In this document: positions 8,226 to 18,271 of the stretch, piece after piece | Position numbering within the stretch: position 1 is the stretch's first letter | Layout: each line of letters begins with the position of its first letter | Origin: Bradyrhizobium iriomotense | GTDB taxonomy: Bacteria; Pseudomonadota; Alphaproteobacteria; Rhizobiales; Xanthobacteraceae | Reading direction: 5' to 3' | Length of the DNA stretch: 64,000 bases | NCBI RefSeq assembly: GCF_018130765.1 | Contig: NZ_JAFCJZ010000001.1 | Span: forward strand, 558,001 to 622,000 | Program-made: the position numbers and the translations under genes | The notes under the pieces: model-generated | Told to the model about the DNA's origin: nothing | Database searches by the model: none | What the model saw: the letters and a program-made list of their open reading frames with translations, nothing else

Positions 8226-8795
8226 ATGATGAACCGAAGGACACTGCTCATCGCGGCACTTGCAGGCGCCGCCGCGCCGATGACGCGCGCCTACGCCGAT
8301 GCCGGCATGAGCCGGATTTCGGCCTACGCCTTCTCCTTCCCTGCATTGTCAGGCGACGACATCCGACTCGCCGCCTACACGGGCAAACCGCTGCTGGTAG
8401 TCAACACCGCATCGCTCTGCGGATACACGCCGCAATATGCCGGCCTGCAAGAGCTCTGGGGCGAGTTTCGCGAACGCGGACTCACCGTGATCGGCGTACC
8501 CTCCAATGATTTCGGCGGCCAGGAGCCCGGCGGCACCAGCGAGATCACGGAGACCGCGCACCACCAATACGGCGTTACCTTCCCGATCGCTGCCAAGGCC
8601 GTGGTGGTCGGCGCCAAGGCGCATCCGTTCTACAAGTGGGCGGCCGAGGCGCGCCCGCGCGAAGTTCCGCGCTGGAACTTCCACAAATACCTGATCGGCC
8701 GTGACGGCTATATCGCCGAGGTGTTTCCGTCCGCGGTCGAGCCGACCGACACCCGGGTCAAGACGGCCGTCGCCAGAGCGCTGGCCGACAGCTGA
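8226..8795 (+). CDS. Glutathione peroxidase-family protein with twin-arginine leader
   Basis: 189 residues. The leader MMNRRTLLIAALAGAAAPM has RR followed by a hydrophobic stretch, suggesting Tat export. The thioredoxin-fold domain has the peroxidatic cysteine in NTASLCGYTPQY, the glutamine in FGGQEPGG, and the tryptophan in PRWNFHKYLI, completing the Cys-Gln-Trp set. The resolving cysteine that thioredoxin-dependent members carry (FC after EI) is absent: this protein reads EITETAHHQY. It therefore probably needs glutathione or another thiol. GGGGGA lies seven bases before the start. Confidence 0.9.
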   Translation: MMNRRTLLIAALAGAAAPMTRAYADAGMSRISAYAFSFPALSGDDIRLAAYTGKPLLVVNTASLCGYTPQYAGLQELWGEFRERGLTVIGVPSNDFGGQEPGGTSEITETAHHQYGVTFPIAAKAVVVGAKAHPFYKWAAEARPREVPRWNFHKYLIGRDGYIAEVFPSAVEPTDTRVKTAVARALADS

Positions 8796-8960
8796 CACGA
8801 CGCGAGGCCAATCCGGTTGGGCACAATTGTGGCGGGATGCCAAACAGCCGTTGCAATGGCGAGGGCCCACCATCTAGGCTAGGATCGTTTGGGGCGGGAA
8901 GGTTTGGCCGGAGGCGAAAAGCCACGGCGGAACAACGGGATCAATCTCGAGGACAACACC

Positions 8961-9974
8961 ATGCGCGTGGCGGCAGGACTGATTTTGGCAAGCGCGATGT
9001 CTCTAGCGATGACGGGCGCGGCATGGTCGCAGACGCCGACCGCCAAGCCCGCCGCCGCCACTCAAGCTGCACCAGCGGCAGCGCCGGCCGCCGCTGCGCC
9101 CGCTGCGGCTCCGGCAGCAGCCGCCGCGCCGGCAGGCTTCGTCAATCCACCCCCGCCGAAACAGGCGCCGCAGCCGGCGCGCGCGGCCTGCAACACGCAA
9201 GGTGCGCTCGGTGTCGCCCGCACCGTCGAGATCGACACCACGGGCGGGCCGGGCTTCGGGTTCGAGCATTTCAAGGAGCTCGATTTCCTGCGCGACAAGG
9301 AGGTGGTGCTGACCTTCGACGACGGCCCATGGCCGAAGAACACGCCCGCCGTGCTGAAGGCGCTCGCCGATGAATGCACCACCGGCATCTTCTTCTCGAT
9401 CGGCAAGCACGCCACCTACGAGCCGGAGATCCTGAAGCAGGTCTATGCGGCCGGCCACACGGTCGGCACCCACACCTGGTCGCACGCCAACCTCAACAAC
9501 AAGAAGCTAAACGAAGCGCAGCGCAAGGAAGAGATCGAGAAGGGCCTTTCCGCGGTGAAGTGGGCGCTCGGCGGCATCTCGCCGTCGCCGTTCTTCCGCT
9601 TCCCGGCGCTCCAGCATCCGCCGGAGATGGTCACCTATCTCGGCAACCGCAACACCGCGATCTTCTCCTGCGACATCGACTCCTTCGACTTCAAGGCCTC
9701 CAAGCCCGAGAAGGTGATCGAGACCGTGATGAAGAAGCTCGACGCCAAGGGCAAGGGCATCATCCTGATGCACGACTTCCAGAAGCACACCGCCGAAGCC
9801 CTGCCCGAGCTGCTCAAGCGCCTGAAGGCCGGAGGCTACAAGGTGGTGGCGATGCGCGCGAAATTCCCGGCATCGTCGCTGCCCGAATACGACCAGGAGC
9901 TGATGAAGGACGTGAAGCTGCCGACGGTGAGCCAGCGCCCGGTCAATTCCGTGGTGACGACCGTTTCCGAATAG
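8961..9974 (+). CDS. Polysaccharide deacetylase (NodB domain)
   Basis: About 337 residues from ATG 8961, preceded by GAGG; a longer frame starts at 8889 but lacks a leader. A signal peptide (LILASAMSLAMTGAAWS) is followed by an Ala/Pro-rich linker and then a NodB-homology domain. Its motifs are LTFDDGPWP (catalytic base and metal Asp), THTWSHANL (metal His pair), FFRFPAL and IILMHDFQKHT (catalytic His). This carbohydrate esterase 4 fold removes N- or O-acetyl groups from peptidoglycan or exopolysaccharide in the periplasm. There is no nod cluster nearby, so it is an envelope enzyme, not a Nod-factor gene. Confidence 0.93.
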   Translation: MRVAAGLILASAMSLAMTGAAWSQTPTAKPAAATQAAPAAAPAAAAPAAAPAAAAAPAGFVNPPPPKQAPQPARAACNTQGALGVARTVEIDTTGGPGFGFEHFKELDFLRDKEVVLTFDDGPWPKNTPAVLKALADECTTGIFFSIGKHATYEPEILKQVYAAGHTVGTHTWSHANLNNKKLNEAQRKEEIEKGLSAVKWALGGISPSPFFRFPALQHPPEMVTYLGNRNTAIFSCDIDSFDFKASKPEKVIETVMKKLDAKGKGIILMHDFQKHTAEALPELLKRLKAGGYKVVAMRAKFPASSLPEYDQELMKDVKLPTVSQRPVNSVVTTVSE

Positions 9975-9981
9975 CCTGCGC

Positions 9982-10545
9982 TTGTCTTTCCGTATCGAAG
10001 GCTACGTCATCGTCTCCGCGGACGGCATGCTCGCCGATCCGTCGCACATCATGCCTGAGACGTTGAGATTCGAGGGCGACAAGCTGTTCTTCGAGCAGGC
10101 GCTCGATCGTGCCGCGCTGGTCGTGCACGGCCGGCGCTCGCATGAGCAGCAGCCGAATTCGCCGAAGCGCAAGCGGCTAATCCTGACCCGCAAGATCAAG
10201 GCGCTCACGGTCGATCCGGAGATGCCGAACGCGACATTGTGGAATCCGGAGCATGCGAGCTTCGAGGAGGCCTGCGCATTCGCCGACGTCGCTTCCGGCA
10301 CCGTCGCGATCATCGGCGGCCCCGTCGTGTTCGACATGTTCATGGACCGCTACGACACGTTCTGGCTGTCGGAAGCCCCCCATGTCCGGCTACCCGGCGG
10401 CGAAGGCTGCTTTGTCGGCGTGCCGGAGCGGACGCCGCACCAGGTGCTGGCGTCGCACGGGATGAAGCCGGGCACGCCCTACCTGCTCGATGCGGCGCAT
10501 GACGTGACGGTGACGCCGTGGCAGCCGGCGAGAGCTTCCGACTAA
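9982..10545 (+). CDS. Dihydrofolate reductase-like protein
   Basis: 187 residues beginning at a TTG codon seven bases after the deacetylase stop. It starts IEGYVIVSADGMLAD and has VVHGRRSHE and TVAIIGGPVVFDMFMDRYDTFWLSEAP, the nucleotide-binding glycine motif and DHFR/RibD-C arrangement. The family reduces pterins or related substrates with NADPH, but this branch is divergent, so the substrate is unknown. The short spacing suggests co-transcription with the deacetylase. The TTG start lacks a strong ribosome-binding site, leaving the N-terminus uncertain. Confidence 0.75.
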   Translation: MSFRIEGYVIVSADGMLADPSHIMPETLRFEGDKLFFEQALDRAALVVHGRRSHEQQPNSPKRKRLILTRKIKALTVDPEMPNATLWNPEHASFEEACAFADVASGTVAIIGGPVVFDMFMDRYDTFWLSEAPHVRLPGGEGCFVGVPERTPHQVLASHGMKPGTPYLLDAAHDVTVTPWQPARASD

Positions 10546-10632
10546 AACTCGAAGAACAACCCCATGCACAGTACCGGTGTTTTGATACCCGCGCACAACG
10601 CGCCCGTTTGGCATGCAAAATCAACGACGCCG

Positions 10633-12624
10633 TTAGCGATCCAAGCGCGTGCGATGTTCGAGAGCGGACTTCTCGAGTTGGGCGCGCACGTCCTTGAGGG
10701 CGCTTGACCAGTCGGCGGGCTGAGGTTGCCGGAATTGCCGCAGCGTCGGATACCAGGGGCTGTCGTCGCGGTTCAGCAACCATCGCCAGCAGCGATCGAA
10801 GCGATTGAGCAGCCAGACGGGGCGGCCAAGCGCTCCTGCAAGATGCGCGACCGCAGTATCGACACTGATGACCAGATCCAGTGCCTCGACCAGCGCGGCG
10901 GTTTCGCCGAAATCGTGGAGATATTCCGTCCAATCGTGCAAGACCAGACCGGGCGGCGGCGACTGGCCGGCCGCGGACCCCTTCTGCAACGAGACGAAAC
11001 TCACGCCCGGCAGGTCCGCCAACTCTGAGAAGCGTTCGAGCGGCATGGATCGGCGGCGGTCGCCGCTCATCGTGTGATTGCCCGCCCAGACCAGGCCCAC
11101 CCGCAGGCCATCGAGCTGCCCGACCCGCTGGCGCCAGGCCGCCGTGCGTTGCGGATCGGCCCGGAGATAGGATGCCTGCTGCGGAATGGTTTCGAGGGTG
11201 GTGCCAAGGACCCCCGGCAGGCTCACCAGTGAGCAGTGCAGATCGAACGGCGGCAGCGGATCACCACGGGCGACGATGGTCTCGAATCCCGGCAGCCCCG
11301 CCAGGAGCGGCACCAACGGCCGCTGAACCTCGACGACGACCCGCCGCCCCGCCGCAATGGCCGGCACGAAGCGACAGAACTGGAGCGTGTCGCCGAGGCC
11401 CTGCTCTGCATGCAGCAGCAGGACCCGATCACCGATATCTGCTCCATCCCAGAGCGGCTGGCGGAAGCCGCGCAGATGCGGCTTCTTGCTGTCCTGCCTC
11501 CACCGCCACTCATATTCCCGCCAGCCTTCGTCGAACTGGCCGTCGAGCAACAGCGCGACCCCAAGGTTGAAATGCGCGTCGGGATAGTCCGGCCTCCGCG
11601 ACACTGCCATTCGTAAACTCCGAATGGCTTCTTCAGGCCGCCCAAGATCGAGCAGCAAGGCGCCGAGATTATTGAGCGCCTTGGGCTGAGCCGCGTTGTG
11701 ATCGAGAGCCGCGCGATAGCAGGATTCCGCTTCGTGGAAATGACCTTGCTCGCGAAGGGCATTGCCGAGGTTCACTTGCGCCTGCACATCGTCGGGCTTC
11801 AGACGCAAAGCTTCCCTGCAGCATGCTTCCGCCTCTTCCGGCCGCTCCCGGAGCCGCAGCAATTCACTGAGGTTGTTCAAGGCCTCGGGAAAAGACGAAT
11901 TGAGTTTGCAGGCCTCGCGAAGATTGACCTCCGCCTCGTCGAGGCGCCCCAATTTGGTGAGAAGACCACCAAGATTACAATAGGCCTCGGCATATGTCGG
12001 ATCGAGGCGCAGCGCCTCACGATAGCAACGCTCGCATTCCTCGAAAGCGGTTAGCTCGAACAGCACCGCCCCAAGGTTCAAATGAGCCTGCGCAAAATCC
12101 GGCCTGTGCCGCAGCACCTGCCGAAACTCGCTGACCGCCTCGCCGAATTGCTTCCGTCTCACCAGCAGATTGGCGAGATTGAAACGGGTATCGACGTGAT
12201 CAGGAGCGTATTGCAGCGCGAGCCGGTAGTGGGCCTCCTCACCCGCGACGTCGCCGCACTCACCCATCAGGCTCGCAAGCTGGATGTGCACATCCAGATT
12301 GTCGGGCTTATGCAGCAGCGCTTCCTGATAGCTCGCGATGGCCTCGTCCCTTCGTCCGAGACCGTGCAGAGCGGCAGCCTTGCTGCTGTGATAGAAGCTG
12401 TTGCGAGGTTGGAGATTGACGGCACGGATGAAGAGATCGAGCGCCCTGTCGTGGTGACCAACCTGGAGCGAAGCAATCCCCAGAAGGAAAATACAGTCCG
12501 CACGATCCGGCTCGGATGCCAGTATTTGCCGATAGATCGCCTCCGCTTGCGGCAAGCGGCCTGCGCGATGGTGCGCGAGACCGGCCTCGACTGTGACAGA
12601 TCCTGACGACTGTTCGGCGTACAT
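10633..12624 (-). CDS. TPR protein fused to GT9-like glycosyltransferase domain
   Basis: About 663 residues from ATG 12624; an upstream in-frame start at 12777 would add an Arg-rich tail I consider non-coding. Residues 15 to about 370 are some ten consecutive 34-residue TPR units (repeated LGxLLxxLGRxxEAxxxxRxAL patterns). The C-terminal 280 residues contain LLHAEQGLGDTLQFCRFVPA, GLVWAGNHTMSGDRRRS and ALDLVISVDTAVAHLAGALG, as in ADP-heptose-type (GT9) glycosyltransferases. Such fusions are common in bradyrhizobia and presumably glycosylate envelope or flagellar targets. Acceptor unknown. Confidence 0.88.
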   Translation of the reverse strand: MYAEQSSGSVTVEAGLAHHRAGRLPQAEAIYRQILASEPDRADCIFLLGIASLQVGHHDRALDLFIRAVNLQPRNSFYHSSKAAALHGLGRRDEAIASYQEALLHKPDNLDVHIQLASLMGECGDVAGEEAHYRLALQYAPDHVDTRFNLANLLVRRKQFGEAVSEFRQVLRHRPDFAQAHLNLGAVLFELTAFEECERCYREALRLDPTYAEAYCNLGGLLTKLGRLDEAEVNLREACKLNSSFPEALNNLSELLRLRERPEEAEACCREALRLKPDDVQAQVNLGNALREQGHFHEAESCYRAALDHNAAQPKALNNLGALLLDLGRPEEAIRSLRMAVSRRPDYPDAHFNLGVALLLDGQFDEGWREYEWRWRQDSKKPHLRGFRQPLWDGADIGDRVLLLHAEQGLGDTLQFCRFVPAIAAGRRVVVEVQRPLVPLLAGLPGFETIVARGDPLPPFDLHCSLVSLPGVLGTTLETIPQQASYLRADPQRTAAWRQRVGQLDGLRVGLVWAGNHTMSGDRRRSMPLERFSELADLPGVSFVSLQKGSAAGQSPPPGLVLHDWTEYLHDFGETAALVEALDLVISVDTAVAHLAGALGRPVWLLNRFDRCWRWLLNRDDSPWYPTLRQFRQPQPADWSSALKDVRAQLEKSALEHRTRLDR

Positions 12625-12870
12625 TGCGATGGGCCCATCATCGATGCGAATGCGAAGCGGCCTGCCCCGACGAACGATACGGCCAGGCAAGCCGCTTGAA
12701 CGCCGAGCGGCTCTCGAACTTGCCTGACGCCTCGCCCCGACCACTCTCCAGCAACGACCTTGCGCGAAGCTGGACACCGCGCAAGCGTCGACGCGTCAGC
12801 AGCCGCTAACCCGAGATTTCGGCTTCGATTGCTTTGGATGCCAGCCAGGCCGACAGGCGTGATACGTCAG

Positions 12871-13323
12871 CTACACGTCGCCGTAAGCCGCCTCGGCGGG
12901 ACGCGTGGTGCGGCCGTAGCCTATGATCATGCAGAGCGCGCCGATGATCGAGAGGTTCTTGAGCGCGTCGACCACCATCTTGGCGTTGTCGGGCGCCGCT
13001 TGATTCCAGAAGTCGTCGAACAGGACGGTGGCGACCGCGACGTAGATGATCAGCAGCATCGCAAAGAAGCGCGCACCGAAGTTCAGCGCGATCATCAGGC
13101 CTGCGATGACCTCGAGGGCGCCGATTCCGATGGCCAGCAGCTGCGGCGTGGTCATGGCGGTCGCCGTCTCGACCTGCTTGGCGTAGGGCGCGACGATGTC
13201 GGGCACCACGACCTTGGTGGCGATGAAATCAGCGGTCGCCTGGATGGCGAACAGCTTGGTGGCGCCCGTGTAGATGAACAGCACGGCGAACAGGATCCGC
13301 CCGAAAGTCACGAACGCTGGCAT
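12871..13323 (-). CDS. DoxX family membrane protein
   Basis: 150 residues with four predicted transmembrane segments: FVTFGRILFAVLFIYTGATK, a LLAIGIGALEVIAGLMIALN helix, FFAMLLIIYVAVATVLF, and a C-terminal LSIIGALCMIIGYG. The hydrophobic layout and the FIYTGATKLF start match the DoxX/DoxD-like family of inner-membrane proteins, linked in some bacteria to thiol or redox homeostasis. It has no partner gene here and is separated from the malic enzyme gene by a repeat element. Confidence 0.88.
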   Translation of the reverse strand: MPAFVTFGRILFAVLFIYTGATKLFAIQATADFIATKVVVPDIVAPYAKQVETATAMTTPQLLAIGIGALEVIAGLMIALNFGARFFAMLLIIYVAVATVLFDDFWNQAAPDNAKMVVDALKNLSIIGALCMIIGYGRTTRPAEAAYGDV

Positions 13324-13457
13324 GATCGGCCTCTTGGCTCAGGCTTTTTGAAATCGGAACTCGGACGAAAGCGCGAGGGATTATGATGAGTCCGTTTGCG
13401 CTTTTCAAACGGTGAAATGGAAAACTGAAAGCAATTCAAAAGCGCGCCACACGTGTG

Positions 13458-13613
13458 GTCCCCCTTCTCCCCTTGTGGGAGAAGGTGGCGCGAAGCGCCG
13501 GATGAGGGGTATCTATCCGCGGGTTCAACTGAAAGAGACGTGTGTGCGGAAGCAACCCCTCACCCGTCTCGCCGCTACGCGGCGAGCCACCCTCTCCCAC
13601 AGGGGGAGAGGGT
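13458..13613. repeat. Palindromic repeat (CCCTTCTCCCCTTGTGGGAGAAGG type)
   Basis: The gap 13324-13624 has no gene and is filled by this element. The left part reads CCCCCTTCTCCCCTTGTGGG and continues through GGCGCGAAGCGCCGGATGAGGGG. The right part carries CCCCTCACCCG, CGCTACGCGGCG and CCCTCTCCCACAGGGGGAGAGGG as an inverted counterpart. Each end is itself a hairpin. This pattern is familiar from bradyrhizobial intergenic regions. Between two minus-strand genes it may act as a processing or termination signal. Confidence 0.75.
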
Positions 13614-13624
13614 AAGAAAGCGCC

Positions 13625-15934
13625 TCAGGTAAACAACGTCGGCTGCTGTCGTGCCGCGCGCTCCTGCGCTTCGACGACTGCGACTGCCGTCATGTTGAGG
13701 ATGCCGCGCGCGGTCACCGAGGGGGTGAGGATATGCGCCGGGCGCGCCGGGCCGATCAGGATCGGGCCGACGGGCAGCGCGTCCGCCAGCGACTTGATCA
13801 TCTGATAGGCGACGTTGGCGGTGTCCAGCGTCGGCATGATCATGATATTGGCCTCGCCCTCGAGCTTGGAGTGCGGCAACACCATGCGGCGGGCGGCGGC
13901 GGAGAGCGCGGTGTCGCCCTGCATCTCGCCGTCGGCCTCGATCTCCGGATGCTTCTCCTTCAAGAGCTGGGTCGCCCGGCGCATCTTGCGCGAGGATTCG
14001 GTGTCGTAGCTGCCGAAATCCGAATGCGAGACGAAGGCGATTTTCGGCTTGATGTTGAAGCGCTGGACGTGGACCGCGGCGAGCGAGGCGATCTCGGCAA
14101 GCTCCTCCGCGCTCGGATTGGGGCGGACCTGCGTGTCGGCGATGAAGAAGGCGCCCTTGCTGGTGATCAGCAGCGCCAGCGCGGCGTAATCGCTGATCCC
14201 CGGCGAGAAGCCGACGATCTCGCGGACATGGCGCAGATGGCTCATGTAGCGGCCCTCGACGCCGCAGAGCATCGCATCCGCCTCCCCGCGTGTCACCGCG
14301 AGCGCCGCGATGACCGTGTTGTTGGTGCGCACCACCGTGCGCGCCGCATCCGGCGTCACGCCGCGGCGGCCGGCGACCTCGACATAGGACTGCACATAGG
14401 AGCGGTAGCGCGGATCGTCCTCGGGATTGACGAGGTCGAAATCCTTGCCTGCCTTGATCGACAGGCCGAAACGCTTGATGCGCGCCTCCACTACCGACGG
14501 GCGGCCGACCAGGATCGGCGTCGCCAGCTTCTCCTCCAGCACCACTTGCGTGGCGCGCAGCACCCGCTCGTCCTCACCTTCGGCGTAGATCACACGCACC
14601 GGCTGGGTCTTGGCCTTGGCGAACATCGGCTTCATGACGAGGCCGGAGCGGAAGGCGAAGCGCTCGAGCAGCGCAGCATATTCGTCGAAATTGGTGATGG
14701 GACGCGTCGCTACGCCCGACTCCATCGCGGCCTTCGCAACCGCAGGCGCCACGCGCAGGATGAGCCTTGGATCGAACGGGCTCGGAATGAGCGAGCCCGG
14801 ACCAAAGCCGCCCGCCTCACCGGTGTCAAAACCCTGCGCCACAGCATCGGACGGCGCCTCGCGCGCGAGCTGGGCGATGGCCTCGACGGCAGCGTGCTTC
14901 ATCTCCTCGTTGATGGCGCTGGCGCCGACGTCGAGCGCGCCGCGGAAGATGAAGGGGAAGCAGAGGACGTTGTTGACCTGGTTCGGATAGTCCGAGCGGC
15001 CGGTGCAGATCATGGCGTCGGGGCGCACCTTGCGCGCCTCCTCCGGCATGATCTCCGGGGTCGGGTTGGCGAGCGCCATGATCAGCGGCTTGTCGCCCAT
15101 CGCCTGCGCCATCTCCGGCTTGAGCACGCCCGGTGCCGATAGCCCGATGAAGATGTCTGCGCCGCCGATGACGTCGCCGAGCGTGCGCTTGTCGGTCTTC
15201 TGCGCATAGACCGCCTTCCAGCGGTCCATCGAGGTGTTGCGGCCCTCGTGCACGAGGCCGTCGATGTCGCAGACCCAGATGTTCTTGCGCTGCGCGCCCA
15301 TCGACACCAGCAGATTGAGCGTCGCGATCGCGGCCGCCCCTGCCCCCGACGCCACGATCTTGACGTCCGACAGCTTCTTGCCATTGAGCCGGAGGCCATT
15401 GGTGATGGCGGCGGCGACGATGATCGCGGTGCCGTGCTGGTCGTCATGGAAGACCGGGATCTTCATGCGCTCCTTCAGCCGCGCCTCGATCTCGAAGCAT
15501 TCCGGTCCACGGATGTCTTCCAGATTGATGCCGCCGAAGGTCGGCTCGAGCGCCGCCACCGTCTCGACCACACGGTCGATGGTGTCGGCGGCGATCTCGA
15601 TGTCGAACACGTCGATGCCGGCGAATTTCTTGAACAGGACGGCCTTGCCCTCCATCACCGGCTTGGAGGCCAGCGGGCCGATATTGCCGAGGCCGAGCAC
15701 CGCGGTGCCGTTCGAGACCACGGCGACCAGATTGGCGCGGGTGGTCAGCGTGGCGGCCTCGGCCGGGTTCTTGGCGATCTCGGTGCAGGCAGCCGCAACG
15801 CCCGGAGAATAGGCGAGCGCAAGGTCGCGCTGGTTGGCAAGCGGCTTGCTCGCCTGGATCTCGAGCTTTCCGGGGCGCGGCAGACGATGGTAGGCGAGCG
15901 CCGCCTGGTGGAGATCATCAGAATAGGACGACAT
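13625..15934 (-). CDS. maeB: NADP-dependent malic enzyme with phosphotransacetylase-like domain
   Basis: 769 residues, the length of the bacterial MaeB fusion. The N-terminal 430 residues are the malic enzyme: [50 protein letters not shown] (metal ligands) and the dinucleotide motif GAGAAAIA. The C-terminal 320 residues resemble phosphate acetyltransferase ([34 protein letters not shown]), a regulatory domain that senses acetyl-CoA in this family. It decarboxylates malate to pyruvate, supplying pyruvate and reductant during growth on C4-dicarboxylates. In rhizobia dme and tme isozymes share this architecture; which one this is cannot be read directly. Confidence 0.95.
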   Translation of the reverse strand: MSSYSDDLHQAALAYHRLPRPGKLEIQASKPLANQRDLALAYSPGVAAACTEIAKNPAEAATLTTRANLVAVVSNGTAVLGLGNIGPLASKPVMEGKAVLFKKFAGIDVFDIEIAADTIDRVVETVAALEPTFGGINLEDIRGPECFEIEARLKERMKIPVFHDDQHGTAIIVAAAITNGLRLNGKKLSDVKIVASGAGAAAIATLNLLVSMGAQRKNIWVCDIDGLVHEGRNTSMDRWKAVYAQKTDKRTLGDVIGGADIFIGLSAPGVLKPEMAQAMGDKPLIMALANPTPEIMPEEARKVRPDAMICTGRSDYPNQVNNVLCFPFIFRGALDVGASAINEEMKHAAVEAIAQLAREAPSDAVAQGFDTGEAGGFGPGSLIPSPFDPRLILRVAPAVAKAAMESGVATRPITNFDEYAALLERFAFRSGLVMKPMFAKAKTQPVRVIYAEGEDERVLRATQVVLEEKLATPILVGRPSVVEARIKRFGLSIKAGKDFDLVNPEDDPRYRSYVQSYVEVAGRRGVTPDAARTVVRTNNTVIAALAVTRGEADAMLCGVEGRYMSHLRHVREIVGFSPGISDYAALALLITSKGAFFIADTQVRPNPSAEELAEIASLAAVHVQRFNIKPKIAFVSHSDFGSYDTESSRKMRRATQLLKEKHPEIEADGEMQGDTALSAAARRMVLPHSKLEGEANIMIMPTLDTANVAYQMIKSLADALPVGPILIGPARPAHILTPSVTARGILNMTAVAVVEAQERAARQQPTLFT

Positions 15935-16180
15935 GCGGTGTCTCGCCTCGCGTTACCGGCCTCAAAATGCACGATCCGGAGCAATCGTCCAAGCGGAGGG
16001 TATTTCCGGGTCGTGGAAACGGGATGAAGCACGGCGGGCGCCCCGGTGGCAACATCCGATTACGGCCCCATCAACAGGGCGGGCAGTCAAATATCTGAAA
16101 ATCATAGCTTTCCCTAGACCGCGTCGTGTTTCCCGAATATGGCAGGTTGCGCAGTGCAAAACGAGCAACTGGAGCTGGGA

Positions 16181-18151
16181 ATGAAGCGCATCCTGATCGG
16201 CCTGGTCGTGGCAGCCGTGCTCGCCGCGGGCGGATGGTTCGGCTTCAATCTCTACGTCCAGCACAGGGCCACCGCGGAGGTCGAAGCGGCCTTCGAGCAG
16301 ATCCGCAAGCAAGGCGGCAAGGCGAGCCACGGCAAGGTGGCGTTCGATCTCATGAGCCGGACTGTGACGGTCGATGACATCGTGGTCACGCCTGGCGGCG
16401 AGTCACAGGCGCAGATCAAGATCGCCGGTATCAAGGGCACGGGCGTCCGCCTCGTCGACGAGAACCGCTTTTCGGCCGATAGCATCGACCTCGCGGGTCT
16501 CGAACTTGCGCTGGGCGAAATCGGGCCGGCGAAGGTGAAAGGCTCCTACAGGGTCCCGCAGCTGACCATGCGGGACTATGCCGGTCCCCTCCACACCCCC
16601 AATGTGCCGGCAGGCGCCTCCCCGATCGAGATGTATCGCTATGCGCTCGAACAATATGCGAGCGTGACGGCATCTTCGGTTGCGATCCCGACGCTGACCT
16701 TCGCATTCGATGGCGGCAGCGCCGCGGCCGGCAGCGGCGAGTTCTCCTATTCCGGGCTGGCGATCCAGAACCTGAAGCAAGGCCGGATCGGCGCCATGAA
16801 GGCGGACCGCGCCAACTTCACCATCAACGTGCAGCAGGCGTCCAGGGCGGACAAGCTGACCGGCGAACTCTCCACTATCGCGGTCAACGACATCGACGTG
16901 ACCGCGCTCACTACCGCGCTCGATCCACAGAAGGCAGGCGACGACAGCTATCACCGAATCTACGGACAAATCTCGACCGGACCATATGTGGCGACGTCGA
17001 CGCTGGGCATACGGATGCAGGTCGATGGGATCTCCATCGACGAGATCGCGCTCCAGCCGTCGAAATTCCGGATTGCCGACGTCCTCGCCGCGCTGCCGGC
17101 CAGCGATCGTTCGTCACTTCCGACGCCGGCGCAATCGCGCGAGTTGATGGAGAAGCTCGCCGCGCTCTATGAAGGCATTCGCGTCGGCAGGATCGAGATT
17201 GGCGGCCTGTCGATGACGACCCCGCAAGGAACGCCCCGGCTCAGGTCCATCAAATATCGGGAGGGCGAGTTCGCGATCGAGGGCCTCGATGCGCCGGGTC
17301 CGAACGGCCAAGTCAAAATGGAGCGCTTCGCGCTCAAATCGTTCAGCGTGGCGAACCTGCTGCATTGGGCGGCAGGCTTCACCAATCCTGGACAGCCGCC
17401 CTCCCCGGACCAGATACTTGCCCTGTTCCGCGTGCTCGAAGGCGTCGAGATAAAGGGTGTGGTTACGCCCTACAAGAACTCAAAGCTGGGCACTATCGAC
17501 ACGCTCAGCCTCAACTGGGGCCAGTTGGTCGGCTCAATCCCCAGCAAAGCCAGCCTGATCGCAAAGATGGTCGCCCCGATTGATCCGACCAATCCCACTC
17601 AAATGCCGCTCGCCGCCGCCGGCATCGACAAGCTCGCGATCGACCTCGATCTCGGTGCGGCCTGGACGGAATCCTCGGGCGCCTTCGCGCTCGCACCCGC
17701 CACCATCGATCTCGGCAATCTCGCCAGGGCGCAGGCCCGCCTCGCGCTCGCCAACGTGCCGCGCGGCCTGTTCACCACCGATCCGGTGCAGGCCATGCGC
17801 CAGGCCGAGCAGATCGAAACCGGTGCGATCGAGCTCTCGTTGCGCGACAGCGGCGTCGTCGATCTGATCGTGGCGCAGTTCTCGCGGATGCAGAACCTCA
17901 GCCGTGATGCCGCGCGCAGCGCCATCGTCGCGATGATCCGGGCGCAGGGCGAGAAGATCGCAGCCGCCAATCTCGACGCCAGGGTCGCGGTGGATGCCCT
18001 CGCCGGCTTCGTCGCAACGTCGGGGCAGACGCTGACCATCAAGCTGACGCCGCTCGGCAAGGTGCCGGTGCTTCAGCTCATGGACGCACTGAACCACGAG
18101 CCGATCGTCGCGTTGGCGCAGTTCCGGATCGAGGCCTCGACGGGGTTGTAG
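16181..18151 (+). CDS. Large membrane-anchored envelope protein, unknown function
   Basis: About 656 residues from ATG 16181 (GGAG upstream; a longer frame begins at 16139). One N-terminal transmembrane anchor, ILIGLVVAAVLAAGGWFGF, is followed by a wholly periplasmic body rich in alternating hydrophobic residues. It has repeated beta-type phrases such as GTVTVDD, IKIAGIKGTGV, FSYSGLAIQNL and RIEIGGLSM. The layout is reminiscent of AsmA-like or YdgA/DUF945-like envelope proteins, but I see no decisive motif. It stands alone. Confidence 0.75.
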   Translation: MKRILIGLVVAAVLAAGGWFGFNLYVQHRATAEVEAAFEQIRKQGGKASHGKVAFDLMSRTVTVDDIVVTPGGESQAQIKIAGIKGTGVRLVDENRFSADSIDLAGLELALGEIGPAKVKGSYRVPQLTMRDYAGPLHTPNVPAGASPIEMYRYALEQYASVTASSVAIPTLTFAFDGGSAAAGSGEFSYSGLAIQNLKQGRIGAMKADRANFTINVQQASRADKLTGELSTIAVNDIDVTALTTALDPQKAGDDSYHRIYGQISTGPYVATSTLGIRMQVDGISIDEIALQPSKFRIADVLAALPASDRSSLPTPAQSRELMEKLAALYEGIRVGRIEIGGLSMTTPQGTPRLRSIKYREGEFAIEGLDAPGPNGQVKMERFALKSFSVANLLHWAAGFTNPGQPPSPDQILALFRVLEGVEIKGVVTPYKNSKLGTIDTLSLNWGQLVGSIPSKASLIAKMVAPIDPTNPTQMPLAAAGIDKLAIDLDLGAAWTESSGAFALAPATIDLGNLARAQARLALANVPRGLFTTDPVQAMRQAEQIETGAIELSLRDSGVVDLIVAQFSRMQNLSRDAARSAIVAMIRAQGEKIAAANLDARVAVDALAGFVATSGQTLTIKLTPLGKVPVLQLMDALNHEPIVALAQFRIEASTGL

Positions 18152-18271
18152 GACCGATCGGAAGCGCACGTTCTCATCCACCGTCGCGACCGGGCCCCTC
18201 GCCTTGCGGGAGAATCCGACAGTTGCCGGGCTTATCGCCGGATGAGACGACCTCTCGTGGGCAAGCCGGCC

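Noticed and set aside
18187..18270. Possible degenerate copy of the 13.5 kb repeat (CCCTCGCCTTGCGGGAGAA..CCGGATGAG)
   Set aside because: Only scattered short matches remain, not enough to call a repeat.
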